In this document: piece by piece, positions 1 to 8,590 of the stretch
Layout of the letters: every line of letters begins with the position of its first letter
Position numbering within the stretch: the stretch's first letter is position 1
Assembly (NCBI GenBank): GCA_025058735.1
Contig: JANXDX010000013.1
Location: 1-64,000, forward strand
DNA length: 64,000 bases
Reading direction: 5' to 3'
From: Archaeoglobaceae archaeon
Lineage (GTDB): Archaea; Halobacteriota; Archaeoglobi; Archaeoglobales; Archaeoglobaceae
Translations under genes and position numbers: made by a program
The notes under the pieces: generated by a model
Seen by the model: only the letters and a program-made list of their open reading frames with translations
Told to the model about the DNA's origin: nothing
Database searches by the model: none

Positions 1-141
1 ATAAGCAGGATGTACAGGGATGTCAGGATACTTGAAATATACGAGGGGACTAGGGAGATAGAGGTTGAGATAGTTGCAAGATCCTTGCTTGGAAAGATAC
101 CTTCTAGGTTGAGTTACGTGAGAAAGCATCCTTTTGGTTAA
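1..141 (+). CDS. Acyl-CoA dehydrogenase, C-terminal end (partial)
   Basis: Frame 1 is open from the window edge to a TAA at 139-141 and encodes 46 residues. The segment RILEIYEGTREIEVEIVARSL is the typical C-terminal helix of acyl-CoA dehydrogenases, in which the (Y/F)EGT(S/R)EI motif lies near the FAD and the catalytic region. The family oxidises acyl-CoA to enoyl-CoA in the cytoplasm and passes electrons to an electron-transfer flavoprotein. The thiolase gene follows at once on the same strand, so the two probably share a beta-oxidation operon. Substrate chain length cannot be told from this fragment. Confidence 0.85.
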   Translation: MSRMYRDVRILEIYEGTREIEVEIVARSLLGKIPSRLSYVRKHPFG

Positions 142-151
142 GGTGATAAAC

Positions 152-1408
152 TTGGAAGAAGTTTACATTGTAGATTTTTTAAGAAGTCCTTTCTCAAGAA
201 GCCGTCCACAGAAGCCTGAAACTGATGTTTTCAACAAAATTGATATGCCTACAGTAGCTGCAATGCTTGTTAAAGAGATCGTTAATAGGACTAACGTAGA
301 TCCGAGAGAAATTGGTGATATAGTAACTGGCTGCACGATGCAAATGAAAGAAAATTGGTTGTTTGGAGGTAGAATAATTCCTATACTTGCAGAGCTTCCA
401 GTTGAAGTTCCAGCTCAAGGAACTGAAAGAGTTTGTATTTCAGGAATGTCTGCAATGCACCAGTGTGCAATGGAGATAATGTTAGGGTACAGTGAAATAA
501 CAATAGCTTGTGGAATAGAGCACATGACACACTTGCCAATGCAACTTGAATTTAATCCTTGCATGGCCGTATCTCCAACGATCATGCAAAGATTTGATTT
601 GATTCAGAAGTACGACTTAATGACTGCAATAGTAATGGGTCTTACTGCCGAAAAACTTTTTGAAAAGTACAAAGATGAGATCGGATGGATTAAGAGAGAT
701 CTAGATGAATGGGGTGTTAGAAGTCATATGAAAGCTACTAAAGCTCTAAAAGACGGTTATTTCCACAACGGAGCTGGATACAACATAAAGTTCAAAGGAA
801 GTGTAAAGGGAGAAATTTTGCCGATTGAAGTTGAGCTTGCAGATGGGACGAGAAGAGTTATAGATTCGGATCAATCAATCCGTCCAGATACATCCCTTGA
901 AGCAGTAGAAAAGCTTCCACCAGCTTTTAAGCCTGGAGGAGTTATCACCGCTGGAAACTCATCTCCACTAAACGCTGGAGCTGCAGCGATAATGTTGATG
1001 AGTAAGAAGAAGATGAGAGAATACGATTTAGAGCCTATGGCTAAAATACTATCTCTTGGATGGGCTGGTGTTGATCCGAGCGTTATGGGAGAGGGTCCAG
1101 TACCTGCAAGTAGAAAAGCTTTGAAACATGCTGGTTTAGAAGTTAAAGATATAGATTACTGGGAAATAAACGAAGCTTTTGCAGTTGTAACCCTTTTTGC
1201 TATCAAAAAACTTGGAATAGAGCCAGAAAAAGTAAATGTAAAAGGTGGAGCAATTGCAATTGGGCATCCGTTGGCCGTCAGCGGTATAAGAATAACTGGA
1301 ACACTTGCTAGAATTTTAAATATAGAAAATGCAAAATATGGCTTGGCAACACTTTGTGGTGGTGGAGGGCAAGGAGGAGCAGTTGTAATAGAAAATCCAA
1401 ATGTTTAA
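152..1408 (+). CDS. Thiolase (acetyl-CoA acetyltransferase family)
   Basis: Thiolase-fold enzyme, either cleaving 3-ketoacyl-CoA with CoA or condensing two acetyl-CoA. The nucleophilic cysteine is in CISGMSAMHQ near residue 95, followed by NEAFAV, the histidine motif GGAIAIGHPLAVSG, and the second catalytic cysteine in LATLCGGGGQGGA close to the C-terminus, so the catalytic set looks complete. The ORF track starts at a TTG (134) inside the previous gene. I prefer the TTG at 152 because the Shine-Dalgarno-like AGGTGAT (141-147) sits four bases before it and the protein then begins EEVYIVD like other thiolases; GTG at 143 is the alternative. Position behind an acyl-CoA dehydrogenase favours a degradative role. 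Length (about 419 residues) is normal. Confidence 0.9.
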   Translation: MEEVYIVDFLRSPFSRSRPQKPETDVFNKIDMPTVAAMLVKEIVNRTNVDPREIGDIVTGCTMQMKENWLFGGRIIPILAELPVEVPAQGTERVCISGMSAMHQCAMEIMLGYSEITIACGIEHMTHLPMQLEFNPCMAVSPTIMQRFDLIQKYDLMTAIVMGLTAEKLFEKYKDEIGWIKRDLDEWGVRSHMKATKALKDGYFHNGAGYNIKFKGSVKGEILPIEVELADGTRRVIDSDQSIRPDTSLEAVEKLPPAFKPGGVITAGNSSPLNAGAAAIMLMSKKKMREYDLEPMAKILSLGWAGVDPSVMGEGPVPASRKALKHAGLEVKDIDYWEINEAFAVVTLFAIKKLGIEPEKVNVKGGAIAIGHPLAVSGIRITGTLARILNIENAKYGLATLCGGGGQGGAVVIENPNV

Positions 1409-1788
1409 TCTATTTTTTCAACAAGTTCTTTCACTTTTTCTTCGATCTCTTTAAAAACTTTTTCGTAAACTTCTTTACTTTTACCTTTAGGATCTTCTAT
1501 GTACCAACTTTTCACAGGTTTCTTAGTTGGTAAAATTATGCAGTTACTTTCTTCGCAAACAGTAACTATTAGATCGTACTTTTCCAGGTCCAGTTCCCAT
1601 ATACTTTGAGGTTTTTCCTTAACCTTTAAACCTTTTTCATTCAACAATTTCCTAACGATCGGATCGATTTCTTCAGCTTTCTTAATTCCTGCACTTTCAG
1701 CTATCCAATTCTTCGCCAAAGAATTGAAAATAGTTTCAGCAATTACACTTCTAGCTGTGTTGTAAATGCAGACGAACAAAACTTTCAT
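1405..1788 (-). CDS. Low-molecular-weight phosphatase / arsenate reductase (ArsC-like)
   Basis: Protein of about 128 residues opening with [14 protein letters not shown], which holds the CX5R phosphate-binding loop of low-molecular-weight protein tyrosine phosphatases and thioredoxin-coupled arsenate reductases. Further cysteines (VTVCEESNC) lie near residue 85, and a conserved-looking DPKG follows at about residue 98, as in the ArsC type that uses a cysteine relay. The ATG at 1788 begins directly at the family motif; the track start at 1803 adds five residues. It overlaps the end of phoU by four bases and is last in the pst operon, which fits reduction of arsenate that enters through the phosphate transporter. 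Phosphatase activity on protein is the alternative. Confidence 0.8.
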   Translation of the reverse strand: MKVLFVCIYNTARSVIAETIFNSLAKNWIAESAGIKKAEEIDPIVRKLLNEKGLKVKEKPQSIWELDLEKYDLIVTVCEESNCIILPTKKPVKSWYIEDPKGKSKEVYEKVFKEIEEKVKELVEKID

Positions 1789-2378
1789 TTTATCCATATC
1801 CATTTCCCCTTGTATACGTAATACAGTCTGGTAGCTACCTTTAACAGTAGATCACCTATTCTCTCTATATGCCTCGTAGCTAAAACTTCCTCGACACACT
1901 TGAAATCTTTCTCTATCTCTTCCATAAGTTCGATGTAAATTTGATCAACAATGTTGTCTAGAGCTATCATCTTTTCTTTGTCAACATTTTCAGAATCATA
2001 GTTTTCTCTTAAAGTTCTGAACATCTCCACCAACGGTTCTTCAGCTTCGAAGATCTTGTCTCGAAACTCACATTCGTAAAGAGCTACTTCTTGGGCAAGG
2101 TCTATGATCCTCTCATATATGGATGAGATCCTCATAATGCCTAGCGCAAACCTAAGATCCTTTGCAAAAGGTTGATAGCGGAGAATGAATATCGAACAGT
2201 AGTCGTGGATCTTTGCATCAAGTTCATCGCTATCCTGTTCAAGTCTAGCTATCTCTCTTACTACACTTTTATCGCCTTTCATCGAAATGAAGCAAAGTTT
2301 GACAGCTCTTTCAGCTTTATCGTGCAATTTTAAAACTTCAGACTTTATCCTTCTTATTTCATCATCTATGTACTTCAT
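1785..2378 (-). CDS. phoU: PhoU family phosphate-transport regulator
   Basis: All-helical 197-residue protein with the acidic helices and repeated E-x-D type metal-contact residues of PhoU (for example LEQDSDELD near residue 48 and [10 protein letters not shown] near 170). In bacteria PhoU connects the Pst transporter to phosphate signalling and restrains uptake; no histidine kinase pair is seen here, so in this archaeon it may act straight on the transporter. The start overlaps the end of pstB by four bases (ATGA type), so it is translationally linked. Length is slightly short of the usual 210-230 residues, but both three-helix repeats appear present. Confidence 0.88.
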   Translation of the reverse strand: MKYIDDEIRRIKSEVLKLHDKAERAVKLCFISMKGDKSVVREIARLEQDSDELDAKIHDYCSIFILRYQPFAKDLRFALGIMRISSIYERIIDLAQEVALYECEFRDKIFEAEEPLVEMFRTLRENYDSENVDKEKMIALDNIVDQIYIELMEEIEKDFKCVEEVLATRHIERIGDLLLKVATRLYYVYKGKWIWIK

Positions 2379-3127
2379 CCTATCCTCCCTGTCAGGTATT
2401 TTTCTGTCAACTCATGTTTTGGATTTTCAAAAACGTCTTCAACTCTTCCAATTTCAACAATTTTTCCTAGATAAAGAAAAGCTACGTAGTCTGCTATTCT
2501 CGAAGCTTGAGAAGGAGAGTGAGTAACTATCACCATAGTGTACTCTTTTTTTAACTCATGGATCAACTCCTCTATCTTACTTGCAGAAATCGGATCTAAA
2601 TTTGCAGTAGGCTCATCCATCAACAAAACTTCTGGTTTCAAAGCCAAAGCTCTTGCTATACAAAGTCTTTGCATCTGTCCACCACTTAGATTTGAAGCTC
2701 TCTCTCTCAACCTGTCTTTGACTTCATCCCACAGAACAGCTTTTTTCAAGGCCCATTCAACTATTTTATCTAATTCTTTTTTATTTTTCACCATCTTGTT
2801 AAATTTAGGTCCAACCGCTACGTTTTCGTATACACTCAAATGTGGAAATGGATTTGGAATTTGAAAAACCATTCCTACTCTTCTTCTCAATTCTGAAGTC
2901 TCAATTTCAAATATATTTTTTCCAAAAAGTTTAATAATTCCAGAAACTCTTGCGTTCTCATTTATTTCTATAAGTCTATTGAATGTTCTAAGCAACGTAG
3001 ATTTTCCACAACCAGAAGGACCCATTATAGCAAAGCAAGTTTTTGCAGGTATATCTAGATCTATACCACTGATTATCTCGAAATCGTCGTACGAAACTCT
3101 TAGATTCCTAACTTCAAATGCGTTCAA
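2375..3127 (-). CDS. pstB: Phosphate ABC transporter ATP-binding protein PstB
   Basis: ATPase that powers inorganic phosphate import, acting on the inner face of the membrane with PstC and PstA. Visible motifs in order are Walker [10 protein letters not shown] (about residue 34), the Q-loop [10 protein letters not shown], which is the PstB-type Q-loop, the signature LSGGQMQRL (about 147), Walker [12 protein letters not shown], and the H-loop VTHS. The 250-residue length is standard. It overlaps pstA by four bases upstream and phoU by four bases downstream, giving an unbroken operon. Confidence 0.96.
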   Translation of the reverse strand: MNAFEVRNLRVSYDDFEIISGIDLDIPAKTCFAIMGPSGCGKSTLLRTFNRLIEINENARVSGIIKLFGKNIFEIETSELRRRVGMVFQIPNPFPHLSVYENVAVGPKFNKMVKNKKELDKIVEWALKKAVLWDEVKDRLRERASNLSGGQMQRLCIARALALKPEVLLMDEPTANLDPISASKIEELIHELKKEYTMVIVTHSPSQASRIADYVAFLYLGKIVEIGRVEDVFENPKHELTEKYLTGRIG

Positions 3128-3960
3128 AGTTTCACCTCTCTAACACTCAGCCTCACTGGTATAAATATTGCTAGGAAGACGATTAAAAGGATCAGTGCCG
3201 ATCCCCAGGCTATTTCATGGTAGTTGCTGTAAGGTTGTTGAACAAGATCGTATATCAGTAGAGGTATCGCACCCACAGGCTTATCTAATCCTATAAAAAA
3301 TGTTCTATAAGCTCCTCCAGCTGTAAAAAGAATTGGAGCTGTCTCTCCTGCAGCTTTTGCAATTCCAATTAGAAATCCAGTTACAATACCTTTTCTAGCT
3401 ATACTGAACATTACTCTAAAAACTACTTGTTTTCTTTTTAATCCAAGAGCATAAGCAGCCTCTCTGTATCTTTCTGGTACACTTTTTAGAGCTTGTTCAG
3501 TATAAACTGCAACGTATGGCATCATAACAATTACTAAAGCTATAGCACCTGCAATTGCAGAAAATCTACCCATCGGTAAAACAACTATACTCATGACGAA
3601 GAGACTCACCAAGATTGTTGGGAACTCTATCATGACAAGCAAAAGTGTTCTCGTAGCTCTGCTAAAGAAGCTGTTTGGATATTCTGCAGCATAGATTCCA
3701 GCAAGTGTAGCAATTGGAATTCCAATAAGAGAAGAAAGAAATGTTAAAATGAAAGTTCCAAGTATTGCAGGTCCAATTCCAGCTAGTTCTTCACCTGGAG
3801 GTGGTAAAGTTTCAGTTAAAAAACTAAGACCTGCTTTTAAAATTACTGGAAATCCATTTATGAAGACGCTGAAAATTATGTGGAAGAGAGGTAGAGTTAC
3901 TAGAAACGTAGCTAAAACTATGTAAATTAAAAATAGTGAATTTTTTAGTTTTCTAAGCAT
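3124..3960 (-). CDS. pstA: Phosphate ABC transporter permease PstA
   Basis: Membrane permease of 278 residues with about six hydrophobic helices. The binding-protein-dependent permease signature ([19 protein letters not shown], around residue 170, where the ATPase couples) is present, and the [19 protein letters not shown] stretch is typical of PstA. It pairs with PstC to form the phosphate channel. It overlaps pstC by eight bases upstream and pstB by four downstream. Nothing unusual is seen. Confidence 0.94.
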   Translation of the reverse strand: MLRKLKNSLFLIYIVLATFLVTLPLFHIIFSVFINGFPVILKAGLSFLTETLPPPGEELAGIGPAILGTFILTFLSSLIGIPIATLAGIYAAEYPNSFFSRATRTLLLVMIEFPTILVSLFVMSIVVLPMGRFSAIAGAIALVIVMMPYVAVYTEQALKSVPERYREAAYALGLKRKQVVFRVMFSIARKGIVTGFLIGIAKAAGETAPILFTAGGAYRTFFIGLDKPVGAIPLLIYDLVQQPYSNYHEIAWGSALILLIVFLAIFIPVRLSVREVKL

Positions 3961-4852
3961 ACCTCCACCTTTTCAAGTATTGTAATCCTAAAAGGTTCAC
4001 GGACAAACCTATTAGAAACAGCGATAGCCCGGCTGCAAAAAGAGTCGATGGCATAAGATCGTATATGAAAGCGTTTCCGAACTGATTCGCTATCAAGGAA
4101 GATATTGTGTAACCTGGAGCAAAGAGACTTGGATGAACGTTGAAAGTGTTGCCAACTACCAAGCTAACAGCAACAGTCTCTCCTATAGCTCTTCCAAAAG
4201 CTAAAAGTGTTCCAGCAACTATTGCAGGTTTTATGTACTTCAAAAGAATCTTTGTGGTCTCGTACTTCGTAAGGCCAAGTGCAAAAGCCCCTTCCTTGTA
4301 TATTCTAGGAACCATCCTGTAACTCTCTCTCACTATAGCTGTTGCAAACGGTGTAACCATTATTGCAAGCAAAACTCCTGCAGTGAAATAACAATATCCA
4401 GTTGGAGGATAAGAAAAGAGAGGTATATAAGAAAAAGTTTTGTAAAGAGGTATCATTATATAATCTCTCAGAAAAGGTGCTAAAACAAACAACCCCCAGA
4501 TTCCGTAAAGTATCGTTGGAAGGCCTGCCATTACGTCAGTTATAACTATCAAAGGCTCTTTTATTTTTTTTGGAGCAAAATCTACTACGAAGATCGCAAA
4601 ACCTATGGAGAGAGGGATTGATATCAAAAGAGCTATAACAGATGTGTAAACACTCCCATATATTGCTGCAAGTAAACCGTAGCGTTCTTCATGTTCATAC
4701 TCATAAGCTTTCCAGACGTTTGTCGTGTAGAGTTCTATCCCAAATTTTTGAATTGAAGGTAGAGAGTTTAAAAAAAATACTATCAACATTAGTGCAAAAA
4801 TTCCAAAAATAAGAGAAATGTTAGGAAATAAAGATATTTTGAACTTATCCAT
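3953..4852 (-). CDS. pstC: Phosphate ABC transporter permease PstC
   Basis: Membrane permease of 299 residues with six or more hydrophobic segments. The stretch LPTILYGIWGLFVL near residue 115 and the coupling loop YKEGAFALGLTKYETTKILL near 185 are typical of PstC. It forms the phosphate-conducting pore with PstA. The ATG at 4852 lies just beyond a 19-base tandem duplication that has altered the end of pstS; see the repeat entry. The gap to the pstS stop is 11 bases and contains no convincing Shine-Dalgarno sequence other than a GAGAAAG-like run. Confidence 0.94.
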   Translation of the reverse strand: MDKFKISLFPNISLIFGIFALMLIVFFLNSLPSIQKFGIELYTTNVWKAYEYEHEERYGLLAAIYGSVYTSVIALLISIPLSIGFAIFVVDFAPKKIKEPLIVITDVMAGLPTILYGIWGLFVLAPFLRDYIMIPLYKTFSYIPLFSYPPTGYCYFTAGVLLAIMVTPFATAIVRESYRMVPRIYKEGAFALGLTKYETTKILLKYIKPAIVAGTLLAFGRAIGETVAVSLVVGNTFNVHPSLFAPGYTISSLIANQFGNAFIYDLMPSTLFAAGLSLFLIGLSVNLLGLQYLKRWRYA

Positions 4853-4853
4853 G

Positions 4854-4891
4854 TTTTACTTTCTCAAGTGCCTTTTACTTTCTCAAGTGCC
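4854..4891. repeat. 19-base perfect tandem duplication at the pstS/pstC junction
   Basis: The 19-base unit TTTTACTTTCTCAAGTGCC occurs twice without a gap (4854-4872 and 4873-4891). It covers the last codons of pstS and the leader of pstC. Because 19 is not a multiple of three, it shifts the end of pstS: the present protein ends ALEKVKGT, while with a single copy it would read ALEKVKHG and stop inside the start of pstC. Confidence 0.95.
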
Positions 4892-5928
4892 CTTAAACCA
4901 ACTTTTGCAACCTCCTCTGGAACTGCAACGTAACCTTCGATCACGTGTTTTTGCCCATCAGTCAAAACCCATTTGAAGAAGCTCTTTATAGCTTCACTCT
5001 TATCCTTTGGATAACTCTGCCATATCACAACGTGACTGAAAGATACTATTGGGTACGATTTCTCTCCTGGAGCATTTATAAAAGCAAAAAGATCTTCTTT
5101 GTAACCTTCAGTAGCCTCTGGAACAAAGACGGACGTAGCTTTAATTGCAGAGCTTATGGTTTCAGCGTTTGCATTTACAAACTTTCCATCTTTGTTTTTC
5201 AATGCTATCGTTTTAAAGTTCTCTTTCAATGCAAAAGCCAGCTCTACGTAACCTATACTGTACGGAGTATTTTTGACTGCAGCAGCTACGCCTGGATTTC
5301 CTTTACCTCCTATACCTCTTCCAACCTTAGCCACTGGCCAATCAACCAACTTACCTATACCTACATCTTTCTTGAATTCTTCGCTTGAAAGGCTTAGATA
5401 AGCTGTAAATACTTCAGTTGTTCCGCTAGAATCGCTTCTGTAAACAACTATTATTCTCTCGTGCGGAAGTTTTTTATTTGGATTTAGTGCTTTTATTTTT
5501 TCATCGTCCCAGTATTCTATCTTTCCCATGAAAATTTCTGCAAGAGTTTTTCCATCTAACTTTAGGCCATCAACTTCTGGAACGTTGTGTATTACTACTA
5601 CTGCTCCAATTATTATTGGAAATTGCAATATTTGACCCTTCTTTTCAAGTTCTCTCCACATCTTTTCACTCACAGGTGGATCTGTGCATGCGAAATCAAC
5701 TAAACCTTCTTTGAAATCGTTCAACCCAGCTCCACTACCCTTACCTGCATACTCGATCTTGATATTTCGATTTATCTTTCCATATTCACTTATCCACTTC
5801 TCTATCTGTGGCTGTGGAAAAGTAGCTCCACTTCCATATATTATTATCTCTTTTTGTTGCTGTTGCGGTTGTTGCAAGCAGTTGCTTAGAACTAATATTA
5901 AGACTAGAGCTATCACTACCTTTTTCAT
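4864..5928 (-). CDS. pstS: Phosphate-binding lipoprotein PstS
   Basis: Periplasmic-face phosphate receptor of the Pst system. From the ATG at 5928 the protein begins with a hydrophobic signal followed by a lipobox-like LVLSNC, then a glutamine-rich linker, so it is probably lipid-anchored. The binding-domain hallmarks GSGATFPQP, the SGKGSGAGL-like phosphate-loop region (here YAGKGSGAGLNDF) and YRSDSSGTTEVFT are all present. The track start at 5982 adds 18 residues before the signal and is unlikely. The C-terminus has been rewritten by the 19-base duplication. It leads the pstSCAB-phoU-arsC-like operon, divergent from the AbrB-PhoU regulator. Confidence 0.94.
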   Translation of the reverse strand: MKKVVIALVLILVLSNCLQQPQQQQKEIIIYGSGATFPQPQIEKWISEYGKINRNIKIEYAGKGSGAGLNDFKEGLVDFACTDPPVSEKMWRELEKKGQILQFPIIIGAVVVIHNVPEVDGLKLDGKTLAEIFMGKIEYWDDEKIKALNPNKKLPHERIIVVYRSDSSGTTEVFTAYLSLSSEEFKKDVGIGKLVDWPVAKVGRGIGGKGNPGVAAAVKNTPYSIGYVELAFALKENFKTIALKNKDGKFVNANAETISSAIKATSVFVPEATEGYKEDLFAFINAPGEKSYPIVSFSHVVIWQSYPKDKSEAIKSFFKWVLTDGQKHVIEGYVAVPEEVAKVGLRALEKVKGT

Positions 5929-6040
5929 GTTTAGATCTATGAATGAGTGTATATATATTTTTTCCTTGTATAATATAAACACATGTATAATATCTAGAAG
6001 GTATATAGTATAAAAATTTATATGTAAGATAACTGCACCT
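5929..6040. promoter_or_regulatory. Divergent promoter region of pstS and the AbrB-PhoU gene, with paired direct repeats
   Basis: The 112-base gap between divergent start codons is very AT-rich. A TATA-like TTTATAT (6017-6023) lies about 20 bases before the rightward ATG, and on the minus strand AAAAAATATATATA (5947-5960) lies about 25 bases before the pstS ATG, so both mRNAs may be nearly leaderless. Between them the 10-mer TGTATAATAT occurs twice (5967-5976 and 5984-5993), 17 bases apart. These are candidate operator half-sites; the adjacent AbrB-type regulator is the obvious candidate binder. Binding is inferred. Confidence 0.55.
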
Positions 6041-6949
6041 ATGGAACCTAGGAAGATCTTTAAGAGTGGTAAGGGTAGCTACATACTTACTTTACCAAAG
6101 AAATGGGTAGAAGAGAACAATCTAAAAGACGGGGATTACGTCTACGTCTTACAATCAAAGGATTCTCTCAAGATCTTCGCAAAAGGTATGAGCAAAAAAG
6201 CTTTAGTAGATCTTAAGAACTTAGAATTTAACGAGATAATAAGAAGAATAATAAGTTACTACTTAGCAGGTTTCGATGTTCTTAGAATTAAAATTTACAG
6301 CGATGAACAGCGAACAGCTTTAGTCTTAGCAACTGAAATGCTCATAGGTATGGAGATAATAGAAGATGTCGGTAGCGAAATTGAGCTCGTAATATACATA
6401 GAACCCTCGAAAGTCAGTTTTGAAGATGTTCTAGAAAAGTACTATAGAGTCTGCATAAGCATGTTTGAAGATTTTTTATCAGTACTAAAGGATCTTAAAA
6501 AATCTCTTGTAAGTTCTATATCTTTTAGAGAATACGAAATAGATAGGCTTTGTTTCCTTTTACTAAGGTTGGCTGGAACTAGAGTTCACCACAGAACTTT
6601 CATAAGAATAATTGAAAGAATAGCTGACCACATAAACTCAATGGCCGAAGCTCTGCTAAAACTTGAAAAGATGCACGAAGAACTTTTAATATCTTTTAAG
6701 GTTTTGAACATTCTTAAATTCTCTCTATTGTCTTTCCTAAAATCTGAAATAAAGATCGCTGAAGATGTTTTAAGAGATGCGGAAAACGTTAAGAGAGAAA
6801 TTCAAAACGTTCAAAGTTTGATCACGAAATACGATAAAGAAGAAATACTTTTGCTGAAAACGATCTTCGATGGTTTATCAAGGGTCCTAGCTTATTCCTG
6901 CGACGTTGCCGAAACAACAATAAACTACGTAGTTGCAGAATTGATGTGA
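6041..6949 (+). CDS. AbrB-type DNA-binding domain fused to PhoU domain, predicted phosphate regulator
   Basis: 302-residue protein. Residues 1 to about 45 (RKIFKSGKGSYILTLPKKWV, then a G-D-Y-V turn) match the swapped-hairpin SpoVT/AbrB DNA-binding fold. The rest is helical and PhoU-like, with two repeats containing RIIERIADHINSMAEAL near residue 190. Archaeal PhoU proteins with this N-terminal domain are known as a family and are thought to link phosphate state to transcription. Its divergent placement opposite pstS supports control of the pst operon, probably through the direct repeats between them. It is distinct from the PhoU inside the operon. The next gene, rfcL, begins four bases after its stop. 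Confidence 0.85.
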   Translation: MEPRKIFKSGKGSYILTLPKKWVEENNLKDGDYVYVLQSKDSLKIFAKGMSKKALVDLKNLEFNEIIRRIISYYLAGFDVLRIKIYSDEQRTALVLATEMLIGMEIIEDVGSEIELVIYIEPSKVSFEDVLEKYYRVCISMFEDFLSVLKDLKKSLVSSISFREYEIDRLCFLLLRLAGTRVHHRTFIRIIERIADHINSMAEALLKLEKMHEELLISFKVLNILKFSLLSFLKSEIKIAEDVLRDAENVKREIQNVQSLITKYDKEEILLLKTIFDGLSRVLAYSCDVAETTINYVVAELM

Positions 6950-6953
6950 TAGT

Positions 6954-8387
6954 ATGCTGTGGGTTGAAAAGTATCGTCCAAAAACTTTGAAAGATGTAGT
7001 AACTAAGAAAGAGATACTTGAAAAAGCCCTTCTATGGGCAAACAAGTGGAAAAGCGGCGAGAGACAAAAACCATTACTATTAGCAGGCCCTCCAGGAGTT
7101 GGAAAGACTAGTCTAGCTTTGGCTTTAGCGAATACGATGGGTTGGGAAGTTGTTGAACTCAATGCAAGTGACCAGAGAAGTTTTGAAGTTGTTCAAAAGA
7201 TCGTCGGTACCGGAGTTTTAAACGAAACCATTAGTGATGAAGGTGAGTTCTTTTCATCCTCAAAAGGTAGATTGAAACTGATAGTTTTGGACGAAGTTGA
7301 CAACATAGATAAAAAAGCAGACTTCGGTGGAGAGGCTGCATTGATAAGGATAATAAAACAAAACCCAAGACAACCAATTATTCTGATCGCAAACGATCCC
7401 TACATCCTTTCTTTAGAGCTAAGAAATTTGACAGAAATTGTAACATTTTCACGTATAGCAAGTAGTGGAATAGTTAAAGTTCTTGAAAAAATTTGTTTGC
7501 AGGAGGGAATTAAGACAAACAAGAAAGTTTTAGAAAAGATAGCTGAAAACGCTGGAGGAGATTTGAGAGCAGCTATAAACGATTTACAGGCTATAGCTGA
7601 AGGCAAGAAAGAAATCACTGAAGATGATCTAGTAGTTGGAAAAAGAGTACAAGAAACGGACGTTTTTAAAGTCATGCAAAAAATTTTCAAAACTAGTTAT
7701 TCCGGAGTTTACAACGAAGCGATGCTTCTAGATGAGTCTCCTGAAGATCTTTTACATTGGATAAGCGAGAACGTTGCTTTAGAATATTCTGGAAAAAGCC
7801 TATTCAACGCACATCTATCTTTATCAAGAGCTGACATTTTCCTTGGTAGAGTTAAAAGGAGGCAGTACTATAGACTTTTGAGATATGCAACATTTTTGAT
7901 GACCGTAGGTGTTCAACAAGCAAAATTTGAAGTAAAAAAAGAATTCACAAAATATCAAAGACCAAAAGTATGGCAAATGCTTTTCCAAAGCAAAGAAAGT
8001 AGAGAAAAACTAGACAGAATATTGTCAAAGATATCTAAGTATTCACATATATCAAAGAGTAAAGCGAAGTTTGAAATCTATCCTTACCTAAAAATACTTC
8101 TGAATAGTTTGGATTTAGAAAAAGCTGCAACAGTTGCAGTTTTTTACGATCTAAGTGAAGAGGACCTAAATTTTATTGTTGGAGAAGAGAAAGCTAGTAA
8201 AATAATTTCTAAAGTAAAAGAGCTTGGATTACATAGAATTGATGAAACTTTCCTTTCCGCGTACGAAAAGAGAAAAGAGCCTAAAATTGAGAGAAAAGAG
8301 AAAGTTGAAAAAAGAAGTGAAGTTGATAGAGATAAAAGAAAAAAGACAAAAGATTTAACGTTGGATGGGTTCTTTAGAGATAAATGA
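6954..8387 (+). CDS. rfcL: Replication factor C large subunit
   Basis: Clamp-loader subunit that opens the PCNA ring with the RFC small subunits. The N-terminus LWVEKYRPKTLKDVV is classical; Walker A GPPGVGKTS is at about residue 45, followed by LNASDQRS, and Walker B VLDEVDNID near 108. The AAA+ region ends around residue 220, followed by the helical collar domain. The charged C-terminal tail finishes with LTLDGFF, a PCNA-interacting (PIP) box. Length 477 is normal for archaeal RfcL. It starts four bases after the AbrB-PhoU gene and overlaps the next gene by four bases. Confidence 0.96.
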   Translation: MLWVEKYRPKTLKDVVTKKEILEKALLWANKWKSGERQKPLLLAGPPGVGKTSLALALANTMGWEVVELNASDQRSFEVVQKIVGTGVLNETISDEGEFFSSSKGRLKLIVLDEVDNIDKKADFGGEAALIRIIKQNPRQPIILIANDPYILSLELRNLTEIVTFSRIASSGIVKVLEKICLQEGIKTNKKVLEKIAENAGGDLRAAINDLQAIAEGKKEITEDDLVVGKRVQETDVFKVMQKIFKTSYSGVYNEAMLLDESPEDLLHWISENVALEYSGKSLFNAHLSLSRADIFLGRVKRRQYYRLLRYATFLMTVGVQQAKFEVKKEFTKYQRPKVWQMLFQSKESREKLDRILSKISKYSHISKSKAKFEIYPYLKILLNSLDLEKAATVAVFYDLSEEDLNFIVGEEKASKIISKVKELGLHRIDETFLSAYEKRKEPKIERKEKVEKRSEVDRDKRKKTKDLTLDGFFRDK

Positions 8388-8590
8388 TCGCTGAAGAGAT
8401 AATAGAAAGAATAGCAAGTAAAACTGGAAAAAGTATTCAAGAAGTAGTTTCCGAAATAAACAAAAAGCAAGAAAAACTTGGAAATATTTTAAGCTTTGAA
8501 GTTGTAGCTTTAATATATGCAAAGGAGTGCGGTGTAAAGATCTCTGATCTGATGGAAAAAGTTGAAAAAAAGCTTTATGAAGTTTTGTAG
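8384..8590 (+). CDS. Small helical protein, DUF2240/RPA N-terminal-like
   Basis: 68-residue protein with the pattern EEIIERIASKTGKSIQEV, then LSFEVVALIYAKECGV, which resembles the helical N-terminal module found before OB folds in archaeal replication protein A and in DUF2240 proteins. No OB fold is present, so it is that module alone. The start ATG overlaps the rfcL stop (ATGA), arguing for co-translation and a role linked to DNA replication or repair. The family call is from memory of the pattern; the function is unknown. Confidence 0.65.
   Translation: MIAEEIIERIASKTGKSIQEVVSEINKKQEKLGNILSFEVVALIYAKECGVKISDLMEKVEKKLYEVL

Noticed and set aside
4945-5388. 147-codon plus-strand frame
   Set aside because: It is antisense to pstS, which carries all family motifs.
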